Shown in pieces: positions 48,171-57,810 of a stretch of DNA of 64,000 nt (the first letter of the stretch is position 1; each line of letters begins with the position of its first letter). The notes beneath the pieces were generated by a model. The model was given only the letters and a program-made list of their open reading frames with translations, was not told the origin of the DNA and did no database searches. The DNA is taken from the NCBI GenBank assembly GCA_046349975.1, contig JAXMBH010000027.1:1-64000 (forward strand), written 5' to 3'. The stretch comes from JABDGM01 sp046349975. Its GTDB lineage: Bacteria > Planctomycetota > Planctomycetia > Pirellulales > Lacipirellulaceae. Both the position numbers and the translations under genes were made by a program.

Positions 48171-48401
48171 CGCAGCCTTCTCGCGGCGCTTTCGCCTGCG
48201 GCAATCACACTGGCTTCGTTCGCGCAACTCGATGTCACGGGCGCAGCGTCGCGGGCACGCCTTCCCTCGCGCACTTGCATTACCGGCGCTCCACGCCGCT
48301 GCGATCTGAGCGCAAACATGTCGGCGCGCAATCTCTAAACGCCCATTCTCCCGCGCCCATTCCATTCATAATCCCGACCCTACCTCCAACCGATCATCGC
48401 C

Positions 48402-49313
48402 ATGCATTCCCAATTCTCGCCCGACCCTCGCCGCGCCTTCACTCTCATCGAACTGCTCGTCGTCATCGCCATCATCGGCCTGCTCGTCGCACTGCTCTTG
48501 CCCGCAATTCAGGCCGCCCGCGAAGCGGCCCGGCGGTCCCAGTGCCAAAACAACCTCAAGCAAATCGGCCTCGCCCTTCACAATTACGAAAGCAGCCGCC
48601 GCACCTTTCCGCCCGGCTTCACCTCGAAGGCCCCCGCAACGAACGAACCCGGCACCGGCCCCGGCTGGGGTTGGGGCGCGTACATCCTGCCGTATCTCGA
48701 AGAGTCGGCGCTGCAAATCGATTTCAAACGCCCGATTACCGATCCGCTCTACAACGCGATCCGCGAGCGAACGCTCACTGTCTTCCGCTGCCCCTCCGAC
48801 AGCGTCGAGCTGCCACTCTTCCCGGTCGAATCGACCGGCGCGCCGCTCACGCAAATCGCGTTCGGCAATTACGTCGGCGTCGCCGGCACGTATGAAGTGA
48901 GCGTCTTCCCCGACGAAGGCACCGGCGTCCTGTTCCGCAATCGCTCGATCGCCGTGAAGCACATCACCGACGGCCTCAGCCACACGATCATGGTGAGCGA
49001 ACGCGCCAGCCGCCAGTCGCCGCAAACCACGTGGGTCGGCGCAGTCACAAACGCGACCGTGCCGCCGAAGAACCCCAGCTATGAAGAGGAGGGTCCGCCG
49101 GTGCTCGTGCTCACCAACACCGGCACGGCCGAAGATGGCCGCGTGCCCAACAACACGCTCGACCACGTCGAAGACTCCAACAGCGAGCACCCCCAGGGCG
49201 TTCACCTGATGTTCGCCGACGGCTCGGTCCAAGCCATCAACAACGACATCGACCCCAACATCTGGGTCGCCCTCGGAACCCGCGCCGGCGCCGAACCGAA
49301 TGGGGCGTACTAG
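48402..49313 (+). CDS. DUF1559 domain protein with type IV pilin-like N-terminus
   Basis: Hallmark planctomycete family: a prepilin-type N-terminus FTLIELLVVIAIIGLLVALL (cleavage expected before F, residue 13) continues into the DUF1559 pattern LLPAIQAAREAARRSQCQNN then LKQIGLALHNYES. The globular part has GWGWGAYILPYLEESAL, TVFRCPSDS, GNYVGVAGTYEVS and ITDGLSHTIMVSERA, and ends in the conserved H-x-DG: HLMFADGSVQAINNDIDPNI. The 303 residues are of normal length. Role unknown; a pseudopilin-like surface assembly is inferred. Start at ATG 48402. Confidence 0.95.
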   Translation: MHSQFSPDPRRAFTLIELLVVIAIIGLLVALLLPAIQAAREAARRSQCQNNLKQIGLALHNYESSRRTFPPGFTSKAPATNEPGTGPGWGWGAYILPYLEESALQIDFKRPITDPLYNAIRERTLTVFRCPSDSVELPLFPVESTGAPLTQIAFGNYVGVAGTYEVSVFPDEGTGVLFRNRSIAVKHITDGLSHTIMVSERASRQSPQTTWVGAVTNATVPPKNPSYEEEGPPVLVLTNTGTAEDGRVPNNTLDHVEDSNSEHPQGVHLMFADGSVQAINNDIDPNIWVALGTRAGAEPNGAY

Positions 49314-49445
49314 AAGCAGTTTCAATATTGGCAATGCGAACCGGACACTAGCGCGTTGCGGCTATTCAATTAGCCGCGGGGCGCTAGCCCCCGGTTTTGA
49401 CACTGCTTGAAGTTTGTTCGTGAGGAGCAACTCCTCGAAAGAACG

Positions 49446-49524
49446 CTCTCGCAGAGGCGCGGAGAACGCGGAGCACATCATGCCGTCGTACCGCCCCCCG
49501 CGACCTCCGCGGCTCTGCGAGAGC
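49446..49524. repeat. Inverted tandem-unit repeat (family B, unit GCAGAGGCG)
   Basis: The left arm CTCTCGCAGAGGCGCGGAGA then ACGCGGAGCA faces CGCGACCTCCGCGGCTCTGC then GAGAG. The 411-base gap 49314-49724 holds nothing else recognised. A relative lies at 53065-53215. Confidence 0.7.
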
Positions 49525-49724
49525 CCGGATTTGCGCGAGAATGGGTACGGTCCCACCCCCACAACCGCTGCAATTGACCCCGAACGCCCGGAAAACCGGT
49601 CGTTGTCATCCTGCAGCGGCCTCACCGCCCGCATTTGCTTGACCCTCCATTTGCCCCCATTTACTATGAAAGTTGAGCAATTACCGCTGATTTCCTGCCT
49701 TCCGCTCCCGCCACGCGCCACCGC

Positions 49725-51011
49725 ATGACAAGCCCTATTGTTATTGTCCTCGCGATCTTGCTGCTCGCCTCGTTCGTGTTCACCTTCCTCGGTGCACGAA
49801 CCTGGGGCTGGGGCTACATGATTCTGGTCGAGGCCGTGTTTCTGGCCGCGGTCGGGTTCTTCATCCTGGCCGCCGAAACGCTCCGTATTAATGCGGCCCT
49901 GCGGAACAACGTGAACACGCTCGAAAAGCAAGTGGCCGAAGCCACGGCCGACGTCGACGGCCTTCGCAACGGCACCAAAGACGCCACGGTACTCAATCGT
50001 TTGCGCAACGGCGAACCGGCCGCCAAGATTCCCGAAGAGGCCGAGTCGACCGAGAGCCTCACGCAAATGGACCACGAGCTGCTGATCGCTACCCGCCGCC
50101 GCGGCCGCGTGTGGCGCGGCGTAACCCCGGCCGGCTTCAACGCCCAAACCGGCGTCGTTCAGGCGACGGTGCCTGCTCCAACGCCTGCCGGCATCAACAA
50201 AGATACTGTCGTCTACCTGTTCGACGATGGTCCCCCGCAGCCGCCGGCCCGCAACGGCGTGCCCCAAGGTCCGCAGTTCCTCGGCGAATTCAACGTCACC
50301 AATTCCGCCCCGCAGCAAGTGTCGCTCTCGCCGGTCCAGCCGTGGGCGGCAAACGATTTTGAAACCCGCCGCCTGGCCGCCAGCCGCGGGCCCTGGATCA
50401 TGTATGAAATCATGCCAGCCGACAGCTACGAAATCTACGCCGGCATGACCGACGACCAACTCAAACAGTCGCTGCCGCCTCAATCGGTCAACGAGTTCCT
50501 GCGCCACGGCAAAGATGCGACAAACGACGACGACCCGTGGCGCAAAGTCGGTGTCGATGCCGATGGCAACGTGCTGCCGCCCGACCAGGCCGACAAGGCG
50601 GTGAAGACCATCTACCGCCGCCGCCTGCGCGATTACGCTACCGAGCTCGAAGAACTCGGCCGCCGCCGCGTGCAAACGATCGCCGCCATCGAAGCCACGA
50701 AGAAGGACATCGAACAACTCAAAGCGGCCGAAGAAGTCGGCCAAAAGCTGACCGCCTTCCGCACCGAGGAAAAACAGAGGCTGGGCAAAGATCTCGACGG
50801 CGTGATGAAAGAAGTCGCTGCCGTAAAGAAGCACCTGGCCGATCTCCAAGGTCTGCTAGCGAGGGCCCAGCAGATGACCAAGGACCTCATGGCCCGCAAT
50901 CGTCAAATGGCTGCCGAACTCGCCTCTCGGCAAGTGCCCACGAGCCCCCCAAGCAGCGGCGGCAGCTCAGTCGAAAAACGCCCCGAACCCCTGGCGCTCG
51001 GCTCGCAGTAA
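49725..51011 (+). CDS. Membrane-anchored coiled-coil protein of unknown function
   Basis: The 428 residues start with two hydrophobic segments (SPIVIVLAILLLASFVFTFL, and YMILVEAVFLAAVGFFILAA). A coiled coil follows, ETLRINAALRNNVNTLEKQV then AEATADVDGLRNG. A central beta-like domain has RRRGRVWRGVTPAGFNAQTG and DTVVYLFDDG. A second long coiled coil runs from about residue 295 (KTIYRRRLRDYATELEELGR) to 400, with a Ser/Pro-rich end. No family was recognised. The layout suggests an envelope scaffold (inference). Start at ATG 49725. Confidence 0.7.
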   Translation: MTSPIVIVLAILLLASFVFTFLGARTWGWGYMILVEAVFLAAVGFFILAAETLRINAALRNNVNTLEKQVAEATADVDGLRNGTKDATVLNRLRNGEPAAKIPEEAESTESLTQMDHELLIATRRRGRVWRGVTPAGFNAQTGVVQATVPAPTPAGINKDTVVYLFDDGPPQPPARNGVPQGPQFLGEFNVTNSAPQQVSLSPVQPWAANDFETRRLAASRGPWIMYEIMPADSYEIYAGMTDDQLKQSLPPQSVNEFLRHGKDATNDDDPWRKVGVDADGNVLPPDQADKAVKTIYRRRLRDYATELEELGRRRVQTIAAIEATKKDIEQLKAAEEVGQKLTAFRTEEKQRLGKDLDGVMKEVAAVKKHLADLQGLLARAQQMTKDLMARNRQMAAELASRQVPTSPPSSGGSSVEKRPEPLALGSQ

Positions 51012-51067
51012 ATCGATGCAGCGCCCACAGCCGGGTTCGCACGAATCCGGTCATCGCTCAGCTCATA

Positions 51068-51085
51068 CTGAATTCGCGAATTCAG
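51068..51085. repeat. Perfect 18 bp palindrome CTGAATTCGCGAATTCAG (family H)
   Basis: Fully self-complementary and followed by CTACAACT, as at 34352. Three CTCGCRN heptamers follow at 51094-51114. Confidence 0.7.
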
Positions 51086-51205
51086 CTACAACTCTCGCGC
51101 CTCGCAACTCGCGTCTTCCCGCATTCCTCGCTTTGCGCTCGTCGCATACAATGACCACGCGCGGCTTGCTGTAACCTCCGCGCCCACGCTGCTGCGACTG
51201 CCGTC

Positions 51206-52054
51206 ATGGGTATCTACGACCGCGACTACGAGCGCCAAAACTACGATCAGCCCAGCGGCTTCCGCATTGGCGCTCCGCAGTCGGTGACGATGCGCATCAT
51301 CGTCATCACTGCCATCGTCTACGTCGCGCAGCTACTATCTCACAACTGGGTCACCAGCGTCGGCCAGCTCTACGCTGGTTGGTTCCATCAGCCTTGGCAA
51401 GTCTACCGGCTGCTAACCTACGGCTTCCTGCATTCGCCCGACGACCTCTGGCACATCGTCCTGAATATGTTCGCTCTGTGGATGTTCGGCCGCGAAGTCG
51501 AATACCGCTACAGCTCACGCGAGTTTGGAATTTTCTATCTCGTTGCAATTGTCTTCGCCGGAATCACCTGGACGTTGAGTGAGTTGTCCACTCAAACGCC
51601 AGGCGGCATGCTCGGTGCGTCCGGCGGCGTGGCGGCCGTGATCGTGCTCTTTGCCCTGAATTTCCCACATCGCACCATCCTATTCAATTTTTTCATCCCG
51701 ATGCCGATGTGGCTGCTCGCCGTCATCATGATCGCAGGCGATGCATTCGGCGCCATCAGCCGATCCGGCGCGGTGGCATTTACTGCCCACTTGGGCGGTG
51801 CCCTGTTTGCGTTTCTCTATTACAAATTTGGCTGGCAACTGTCGAACCTTGTGCCCGATGCATCGTTCGCCAAGCGCCTGCGACCGAAGCCGCGCTTGCG
51901 CGTCGTCGATCCGGATGAACCAGACGACTCGATCGAGGACCAGGTCGACGCCATCCTGAAGAAAATCCAAGACCACGGCCGCGACAGCCTCACCCGGGGC
52001 GAACGCCGCATCCTCGAAGAAGCCAGCCGCGAGTACCAAAAGAGGAGGAAATAA
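51206..52054 (+). CDS. Rhomboid-family intramembrane serine protease with C-terminal tail
   Basis: Cleaves membrane proteins within the bilayer. The 282 residues show HIVLNMFALWMFGREVEYRY (HxxxN, H83 and N87), the catalytic Ser139 in GGMLGASGGVAAV, and His195 in AFTAHLGGALFAFLYYKFGW, completing the Ser-His dyad. Six membrane helices are predicted by eye. The hydrophilic tail (residues about 215-282) ends ILKKIQDHGRDSLTRGERRI then LEEASREYQKRRK, a feature common to planctomycete and cyanobacterial rhomboids. The 194-base spacer before it holds the family H palindrome. Confidence 0.93.
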   Translation: MGIYDRDYERQNYDQPSGFRIGAPQSVTMRIIVITAIVYVAQLLSHNWVTSVGQLYAGWFHQPWQVYRLLTYGFLHSPDDLWHIVLNMFALWMFGREVEYRYSSREFGIFYLVAIVFAGITWTLSELSTQTPGGMLGASGGVAAVIVLFALNFPHRTILFNFFIPMPMWLLAVIMIAGDAFGAISRSGAVAFTAHLGGALFAFLYYKFGWQLSNLVPDASFAKRLRPKPRLRVVDPDEPDDSIEDQVDAILKKIQDHGRDSLTRGERRILEEASREYQKRRK

Positions 52055-52136
52055 GAGCAGGAGAACAGTAGAGCAGAAGAGCTGTGGCCCCAGGTGGACT
52101 GCTGTTCTTCTGCTCTGCTGTTCTGCCGTTCTTCCG
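52053..52136. repeat. Tandem-unit hairpin in the rhomboid-epimerase spacer (family B)
   Basis: The left arm AGAGCAGGAGAACAGTAGAG then CAGAAGAGCTG faces CTGCTGTTCTTCTGCTCTGC then TGTTCTGCCGTTCTT. The arms start at the rhomboid stop codon and end 4 bases before the next ATG. Confidence 0.75.
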
Positions 52137-52139
52137 CCC

Positions 52140-53036
52140 ATGATCATCGCCGTCACAGGTTCCACCGGTCTTATTGGTTCCGCGCTCGTGGCCTCGCTCG
52201 AGGCGGGCGGGCACCTGGTTCGCCCCATCGTTCGCCGTCCGCCGCGCGCCGAAAAGAACGAAATCCGCTGGGACCCGGCCGCTGGCACGATCGACGCCGC
52301 CGAACTCGCGCACGTCGACGCCGTCGTACACCTCGCTGGCGAAAGCATCGTCGCCAAACGCTGGACCCCAGCCTTTAAAGACGCGATCCTCAACAGCCGC
52401 GTCCAAGGCACCAAGCTCCTTTGCGACACGCTGGCCAGTGTAGCTCTCAAGCCCAGCGTCCTAGTTAGCGCCTCGGCCATCGGCTACTACGGCGTCGGCG
52501 GCGACACGCCCGTTGATGAATCCTCGCCGCCCGGCGCCGGCTTTCTCGCCAATGTCTGCCAACAATGGGAAGCCGCCACGCAGAGTGCCCGCGATGCCGG
52601 CATCCGCGTCGTCAATCTCCGCATTGGCTTCGTCCTCGCCAAAGAAGGCGGCGGACTCGCCAAAATGCTGCCGCCCTTCAAGCTCGGCGCCGGCGGCATC
52701 ATCGCCAGCGGCCAGCAGTATATGAGCTGGATCGCGCTCGACGACCTCGTCCGCTCGATTCAATTCGCATTGTCGACGCCCGACCTCAGCGGCCCGGTCA
52801 ACGGCACCGCGCCGAACCCCGTCACGAACCGCGAGTTTACCAAGACGCTCGGCCGGGTCCTGAATCGCCCGACCATCTTTCCGGTGCCCGCCTTTGCCGC
52901 CAAGCTCGCCTTTGGCGAAATGGCCGACGATATGCTTATCGGCGGCATCCGCGTCCTCCCCACCGCCCTCACCAACGCCCGCTTTGAGTTTGCATATCCC
53001 CAACTCGAATCGGCACTGCGACACATTCTGGCGTAG
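52140..53036 (+). CDS. TIGR01777-type NAD(P)-dependent epimerase/dehydratase
   Basis: SDR-family protein (YfcH/SulA-like) of unknown substrate. The 298 residues start with the nucleotide-binding GSTGLIGSALVASLEAGGHL (GxxGxxG at 7-13). RRPPRAEKNEIRWDPAAGTI, VHLAGESIVAKRWTPAFKDA then ILNSRVQGT, and SASAIGYYGVGGDTPVDESS follow, the last with the Tyr of the family. LKLGAGGIIASGQQYMSWI and FPVPAFAAKLAFGEMADDML complete the TIGR01777 pattern. Start at ATG 52140, four bases after the hairpin. Confidence 0.93.
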   Translation: MIIAVTGSTGLIGSALVASLEAGGHLVRPIVRRPPRAEKNEIRWDPAAGTIDAAELAHVDAVVHLAGESIVAKRWTPAFKDAILNSRVQGTKLLCDTLASVALKPSVLVSASAIGYYGVGGDTPVDESSPPGAGFLANVCQQWEAATQSARDAGIRVVNLRIGFVLAKEGGGLAKMLPPFKLGAGGIIASGQQYMSWIALDDLVRSIQFALSTPDLSGPVNGTAPNPVTNREFTKTLGRVLNRPTIFPVPAFAAKLAFGEMADDMLIGGIRVLPTALTNARFEFAYPQLESALRHILA

Positions 53037-53064
53037 ATCGAGCGGATAAAAATCGCTAAATCGT

Positions 53065-53215
53065 CTCTCGCAGAGGCGCTGAGATCGCGGAGAGTCGAAC
53101 GACAGCTTCATGTCCGCTCGCGGCGGGGAATACACCGATCGTTTCGTGCGGAAAGATGAAGCTCAATCGAAACCACGAGTTTTTTAGCTCCGCGTCCTCT
53201 GCGCCTCTGCGAGAA
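53065..53215. repeat. Inverted tandem-unit repeat (family B, unit GCAGAGGCG)
   Basis: The left arm TCTCGCAGAGGCGCTGAGAT then CGCGGAGAG faces AGCTCCGCGTCCTCTGCGCC then TCTGCGAGA across about 90 bases of unremarkable DNA. It occupies the spacer before lpdA. Confidence 0.7.
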
Positions 53216-53332
53216 CTTTTCTCCCTCGTGCCATCGCCCGTCGCCTGCTCCGATTCCTCCCATTGGCCAAGCGAGGCAAGCCGGGTAAACTTATATGTTT
53301 CGCGTGGTAACTGCTTTACTAGCAAATAGGTT

Positions 53333-54757
53333 ATGGCGATTCACTCCCAAGTTGTTGTTCTCGGCGGCGGGCCTGGCGGCTACGCGGCTGCCTTCATGGC
53401 CGCCGACCTCGGGCTCGAAACTACGATCATCGAAATCGACGCCCGACTGGGTGGTACGTGTCTCCTCCGCGGCTGCATCCCGTCGAAGGCTCTCCTGCAC
53501 CTCGCCAAGGTGCTCAGCGAAGCCACCGAGATGGCCGAGTGGGGGATCGAATTCGCCAAACCCAAGATTTCAGTTGACAAAGTCCGCGCCCGCAAAGAGA
53601 AGGTCATCGACACGCTCACCGGCGGTCTCGCGCAGCTCGCGAAACGCCGCAACGTGCGGGTGATCAATGCCCGCGGCATCTTCGTCGACTCGCAAACGCT
53701 GCAACTCGAAGGCGGCGACCGCAGCACGTACGACAGCGAACGCATCACGTTCGATCATTGCATCTTGGCTACCGGCTCGGTGCCCGCGATGCCCAAGATG
53801 TTCAAGATCGACTCGCCCCGCGTAATGGATTCCACCGGCGCGCTCGCCCTCGCCGACATCCCCGAAAACCTGCTCGTCATCGGTGGCGGTTACATCGGCC
53901 TCGAAATGGGCAGCGTCTACGCCGAACTCGGCTCGAAAGTAACGGTCGTCGAACTGCTCGAAGGCCTCTTGCCCGGCGCCGATCGCGATCTCGTGAAGCC
54001 GCTCGAAAAACGCCTCCGCGAGCGCTTCGCCGGCATCCACTTGAACACCAAGGTTGTCGAGCTGAAAAGCGCCGGCGACAAAGTGGAAGTAAAGACTGAA
54101 GGCGCCGAGTTCGACGGCGTTCACTCGTTCGACCGCGTGCTCGTATCGATCGGCCGCCGCCCCGTCACCAATGGCATCGGCCTCGAAAACACCAAGGTCA
54201 AAGTGAACGACAAGGGCTTCGTCGTCGTCAATGAGCAACAGCAAACCGCCGACCCGCACATCCTCGCCATTGGCGACGTCGCCGGCGAACCGATGCTCGC
54301 CCACAAAGCGTCGCACGAGGGCAAAGTGGCCGCCGAAGTCATTGCCGGCCGACCCGCCGCATTCGAACCGCAGGCCATCCCTGCCGTCGTATTCACCGAT
54401 CCTGAAATCGCTTGGGCGGGCCTCACTGTCAACGAAGCCGAACGCTCGGGACGCGACATCGCCACTGCCATTTATCCCTGGCAAGCCAGCGGCCGCGCGA
54501 TCGCCAACGGCCGCACCGACGGCCTCACCCGCTGGGTCATCGATCCCACGACCGACCGCGTGCTCGGCTGCGGCATCGTCGGCGCTGGTGCCGGCGAGCT
54601 GATCTCCGAAGCCGTCGTCGCGATCGAAATGGGCGCCACGGTTCGCGATGTCGCCGACTCCATCCACCCGCATCCCACTCTCAGCGAAACCCTCGCCTTC
54701 GCCGCCGAAGTCCACCTCGGCACCGCGACCGAGGTATATCGACCAAAACGCAAGTAG
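53333..54757 (+). CDS. lpdA: Dihydrolipoyl dehydrogenase (E3 of the pyruvate dehydrogenase complex)
   Basis: FAD enzyme that reoxidises dihydrolipoyl groups with NAD. The 474 residues show the FAD GGGPGGYAAAFMA (11-23) and the redox pair in GGTCLLRGCIPSKALLH (C43 and C48; usually CLNVGC). The NAD fold is GGGYIGLEMGSVYAELGSKV, the second FAD site HILAIGDVAGEPMLAHKASH, and the C-terminal pair H447-E452 in HPHPTLSE. First gene of the lpdA-aceE-E2 run. Start at ATG 53333. The E3 position ahead of E1 is unusual; it commonly comes last. Confidence 0.95.
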   Translation: MAIHSQVVVLGGGPGGYAAAFMAADLGLETTIIEIDARLGGTCLLRGCIPSKALLHLAKVLSEATEMAEWGIEFAKPKISVDKVRARKEKVIDTLTGGLAQLAKRRNVRVINARGIFVDSQTLQLEGGDRSTYDSERITFDHCILATGSVPAMPKMFKIDSPRVMDSTGALALADIPENLLVIGGGYIGLEMGSVYAELGSKVTVVELLEGLLPGADRDLVKPLEKRLRERFAGIHLNTKVVELKSAGDKVEVKTEGAEFDGVHSFDRVLVSIGRRPVTNGIGLENTKVKVNDKGFVVVNEQQQTADPHILAIGDVAGEPMLAHKASHEGKVAAEVIAGRPAAFEPQAIPAVVFTDPEIAWAGLTVNEAERSGRDIATAIYPWQASGRAIANGRTDGLTRWVIDPTTDRVLGCGIVGAGAGELISEAVVAIEMGATVRDVADSIHPHPTLSETLAFAAEVHLGTATEVYRPKRK

Positions 54758-54803
54758 CAGACGAAGAATTCACCACAGAGGACACAGAGTTCACGGAGAG
54801 AAC

Positions 54804-54910
54804 AATTTGTCATTTGTAAATGGTAATTTGTCATTGGCCATTTTCGGATACGAGCCGCCACACTTTCTGAAATGGCCAATTTCAAATGACAAATCACCAA
54901 TGACAAATCG
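54804..54910. repeat. Heptamer hairpin between lpdA and aceE (family B, unit ATTTGTC)
   Basis: Left arm ATTTGTC, ATTTGTA, AATGGTA, ATTTGTC, ATTGGCC; right arm GGCCAAT, TTCAAATGACAAATCACCAA then TGACAAAT. It is nested in an outer pair CACCACAGAGGACACAGAG (54771-54789) and TCCTCCGTGGTGAC (54936-54949). Confidence 0.85.
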
Positions 54911-54968
54911 GTATTCGTCTCAGTCGACTCGCTGTCCTCCGTGGTGACATAAACACAGGATAGGCCCC

Positions 54969-57674
54969 ATGGCACAAGCCGATCTCGCCAAGCAAAACTC
55001 GCCAATCCCCAACGACGTCGATCCGGCCGAAACGGCCGAATGGCTCGAGTCGCTCGACTACGTGCTCGAGCGCAAGGGACCCGAGCGCGTGCAGCAGTTG
55101 CTCACGGCGCTCGAACAAGCGGCGATCCGCAACGGCGTCGAGTTGCCGTTCCAAGCCACCACGCCGTATGTCAACACGATCCCGCTCGATAAACAGCCAC
55201 GCTACCCCGGCAAGCGCGAGCTCGAACGCCGCATCAAAAGCTTCATCCGCTGGAACGCGATGGCGATGGTCACCCGCGCCAATCGCGATTTCGCCGGCAT
55301 TGGCGGTCACATCTCCACGTACGCCTCCTCGGCCACGCTCTACGAAGTGGCTATGAACCACTTCTTCCGCGGCCGCGGCGAAAGCGGCTACGACGGCGAC
55401 CAGATTTATTTCCAAGGCCACGCCTCGCCCGGCATGTACGCCCGCGCCTTCCTCGAAGGCCGGCTCACCGAACAAAACCTCATCAACTTCCGCCGCGAAT
55501 TGCAAGAAGGCGGCGGCCTGTCATCCTACCCGCACCCGTGGCTGATGCCCCACTTCTGGGAATTCCCCACCGTCTCGATGGGACTCGGCCCGATCACGGC
55601 CATCTACCAGGCCCGCTTCAATCGCTACCTCACCGACCGCGGCATCGTCGACCTCTCGCACAAGCGTGTGTGGGCCTTCCTCGGCGATGGCGAATGCGAC
55701 GAGCCCGAAACCCTCGGCGCCATCACGCTCGCCTCGCGCGAGCACCTCGATAACCTCATCTTCGTCATCAACTGCAACCTGCAGCGACTCGACGGGCCCG
55801 TGCGCGGCAACGGCAAGATTATTCAAGAGCTCGAAGGCGCGTTCCGCGGCGCCGGCTGGAACGTCATCAAGGTCGTGTGGGGCGGCGATTGGGATCCGCT
55901 CCTCGAACAAGATGAAAACGGCCTCCTCCAACAACGCATGATGGAAGTCCCCGACGGCCAGTACCAGAAGTACGTCGTCTCTTCGGGCGATTACATCCGC
56001 CAGGACTTCTTCGGCAAGTACCCCGAACTCGCCGACCTGGTGAAGACGTACTCCGACGAAAAGCTCCAAAAAATGCGCCGCGGCGGCCACGATCCCGAAA
56101 AGGTCTACGCAGCCTACAAAGCCGCCACCGAGTGCCAAGGCAAGCCCACGGTCATCCTCGCCAAAACGATCAAAGGCTACGGCCTGGGCGAAGGCGGCGA
56201 AGGCCGCAACATGACCCACAACCAAAAGAAGCTCAACGAAGAAGAGCTCCGCGAGTTCCGCACCCGGTTCGGCATTCCAATCTCCGACGAACGCGTCGCT
56301 GAAGCCCCCTTCTATCGCCCGCCCGAAGATAGCCCCGAAATGGTCTACCTCCGCGAGCGCCGCAAAGAACTCGGCGGCAGCGTGCCCGCGCGCTCCACGA
56401 AGCCCGTCACCATGCAGGTGCCGCGCATCGAGGACTACGAAAAGTCGCTCGCCAAGCTGGTGAGCAAAGGCCCAGGCAAAGAAATGTCGACCACCATGGG
56501 CTACGTCCGTCTGCTCGGCGACCTGTTGCGCGACAAAAAGATCGGCAAGAACATCGTACCGATCGTCCCCGATGAATCACGCACCTTCGGCATGGAAGGC
56601 CTCTTCCGCCAGGTCGGCATCTACTCGCACGTCGGCCAGCTCTACGAGCCAGTCGACTCCGATCAGCTCGCCTTCTACAAGGAAGCCAAAGACGGGCAGC
56701 TCTTCGAAGAAGGCATCACCGAAGCGGGGTCGATGTCGTCATTCATCGCCGCTGGCACCGCCTACTCATCGCACGGCGTGAACATGATCCCCATGTTCAT
56801 CTACTACTCAATGTTCGGCTTCCAGCGCATCGGCGACCTCATCTGGGCCGCCGCCGACGCCCGCGCCAAAGGCTTCATCATGGGCGGCACCTACGGCCGC
56901 ACCACGCTCAACGGCGAAGGCCTGCAACACCAAGATGGCCACAGCCTGCTCAACGCCATCGCCTTCCCCACGGTCCGCGCGTACGACCCGGCTTACGCCT
57001 ACGAAATCGCAGTCATCGTTTTCGACGGCCTCAAACGCCTGTACGAAGACAACGAAACCGCGATGTACTACATCACGCTCCACAACGAAAACTACGACAT
57101 GCCCGAAATGCCGGCCGGCTGCGCTGAAGGCATCATCCGCGGCATGTACAAAGTCTCCAGCGTGGACGCGAGCGGCCCGCACCGTGTCCAACTCTTCGGC
57201 AGCGGCGCGATCCTGCGTCACGCCCTGCGCGCCCAGCACCTGCTCGAAGAGAAGTACAACATTTCCAGCGACGTGTGGAGCGTCACCAGCTACACCGAGC
57301 TGCGGCGCGAAGCCCAGGAATGCGAACGTTGGAACATGCTCCACCCGAGCGAAACGCCGCGTGTGTCGTACGTCGAGAAGATGCTCGCCGGCGTCGACGG
57401 TCCGTGCATCGCGTCGTCCGATAACGTCCGTGCGCTGCCCGAGCAAATCGACAAGTGGGTGCCCGGCGGCCTGTTCGCCCTCGGCACCGACGGCATGGGC
57501 CGCAGCGAAAGCCGCGGCGCACTCCGCCGCCACTTCGAAGTCGACGCCGAGTGCATCACCGTCGCCACGCTCTACCAGCTCAAAAAACAAGGCAAATGCG
57601 ACGGCCCCTGCGTCGCGGGCGCCATCAAAGACCTCGGCATCGACCCGGAAAAACAATCAGCACTGTACGCGTGA
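54969..57674 (+). CDS. aceE: Pyruvate dehydrogenase E1 component, homodimeric AceE type
   Basis: ThDP enzyme that decarboxylates pyruvate and acetylates lipoamide. The 901 residues contain GGHISTYASSATLYEVAMNH, FQGHASPGMYARAFLEGRL, SYPHPWLMPHFWEFPTVSMG and the ThDP-Mg motif AFLGDGECDEPETLGAITLA (GDG...). Later come NIVPIVPDESRTFGMEGLFR, EGITEAGSMSSFIAAGTAYS and HQDGHSLLNAIAFPTVRAYD. Length is close to the 887 of E. coli. This is the single-chain E1 rather than alpha2beta2. Start at ATG 54969. Confidence 0.97.
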   Translation: MAQADLAKQNSPIPNDVDPAETAEWLESLDYVLERKGPERVQQLLTALEQAAIRNGVELPFQATTPYVNTIPLDKQPRYPGKRELERRIKSFIRWNAMAMVTRANRDFAGIGGHISTYASSATLYEVAMNHFFRGRGESGYDGDQIYFQGHASPGMYARAFLEGRLTEQNLINFRRELQEGGGLSSYPHPWLMPHFWEFPTVSMGLGPITAIYQARFNRYLTDRGIVDLSHKRVWAFLGDGECDEPETLGAITLASREHLDNLIFVINCNLQRLDGPVRGNGKIIQELEGAFRGAGWNVIKVVWGGDWDPLLEQDENGLLQQRMMEVPDGQYQKYVVSSGDYIRQDFFGKYPELADLVKTYSDEKLQKMRRGGHDPEKVYAAYKAATECQGKPTVILAKTIKGYGLGEGGEGRNMTHNQKKLNEEELREFRTRFGIPISDERVAEAPFYRPPEDSPEMVYLRERRKELGGSVPARSTKPVTMQVPRIEDYEKSLAKLVSKGPGKEMSTTMGYVRLLGDLLRDKKIGKNIVPIVPDESRTFGMEGLFRQVGIYSHVGQLYEPVDSDQLAFYKEAKDGQLFEEGITEAGSMSSFIAAGTAYSSHGVNMIPMFIYYSMFGFQRIGDLIWAAADARAKGFIMGGTYGRTTLNGEGLQHQDGHSLLNAIAFPTVRAYDPAYAYEIAVIVFDGLKRLYEDNETAMYYITLHNENYDMPEMPAGCAEGIIRGMYKVSSVDASGPHRVQLFGSGAILRHALRAQHLLEEKYNISSDVWSVTSYTELRREAQECERWNMLHPSETPRVSYVEKMLAGVDGPCIASSDNVRALPEQIDKWVPGGLFALGTDGMGRSESRGALRRHFEVDAECITVATLYQLKKQGKCDGPCVAGAIKDLGIDPEKQSALYA

Positions 57675-57717
57675 GTTATCACCACAGAGGACAGGGAGTT
57701 CAAAGAGAAGACCGGGG

Positions 57718-57810
57718 ATTGCAAATTGTAAAATGAAAATTGCAAATTGAAAAATTCCAATACAACAGTCTGCATTTTTCAATTTGCAATTTGCAATTTG
57801 CATTTTTCAC
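57718..57810. repeat. Heptamer hairpin between aceE and the E2 gene (family B, unit ATTGCAA)
   Basis: Left arm ATTGCAA, ATTGTAA, AATGAAA, ATTGCAA, ATTGAAA; right arm TTTTTCA, ATTTGCA, ATTTGCA, ATTTGCA, TTTTTCA. Outer arms CACAGAGGACAGGGAGTTCA (57681-57700) and CTTTGAACGCGGCTACTCTG then TGG enclose it. AT-rich, unlike the ribosomal copies. Confidence 0.88.

Noticed and set aside
56808..57656. Long minus-strand open frame opposite aceE
   Set aside because: High GC codon bias leaves antisense frames open; the plus strand encodes a well-matched E1.
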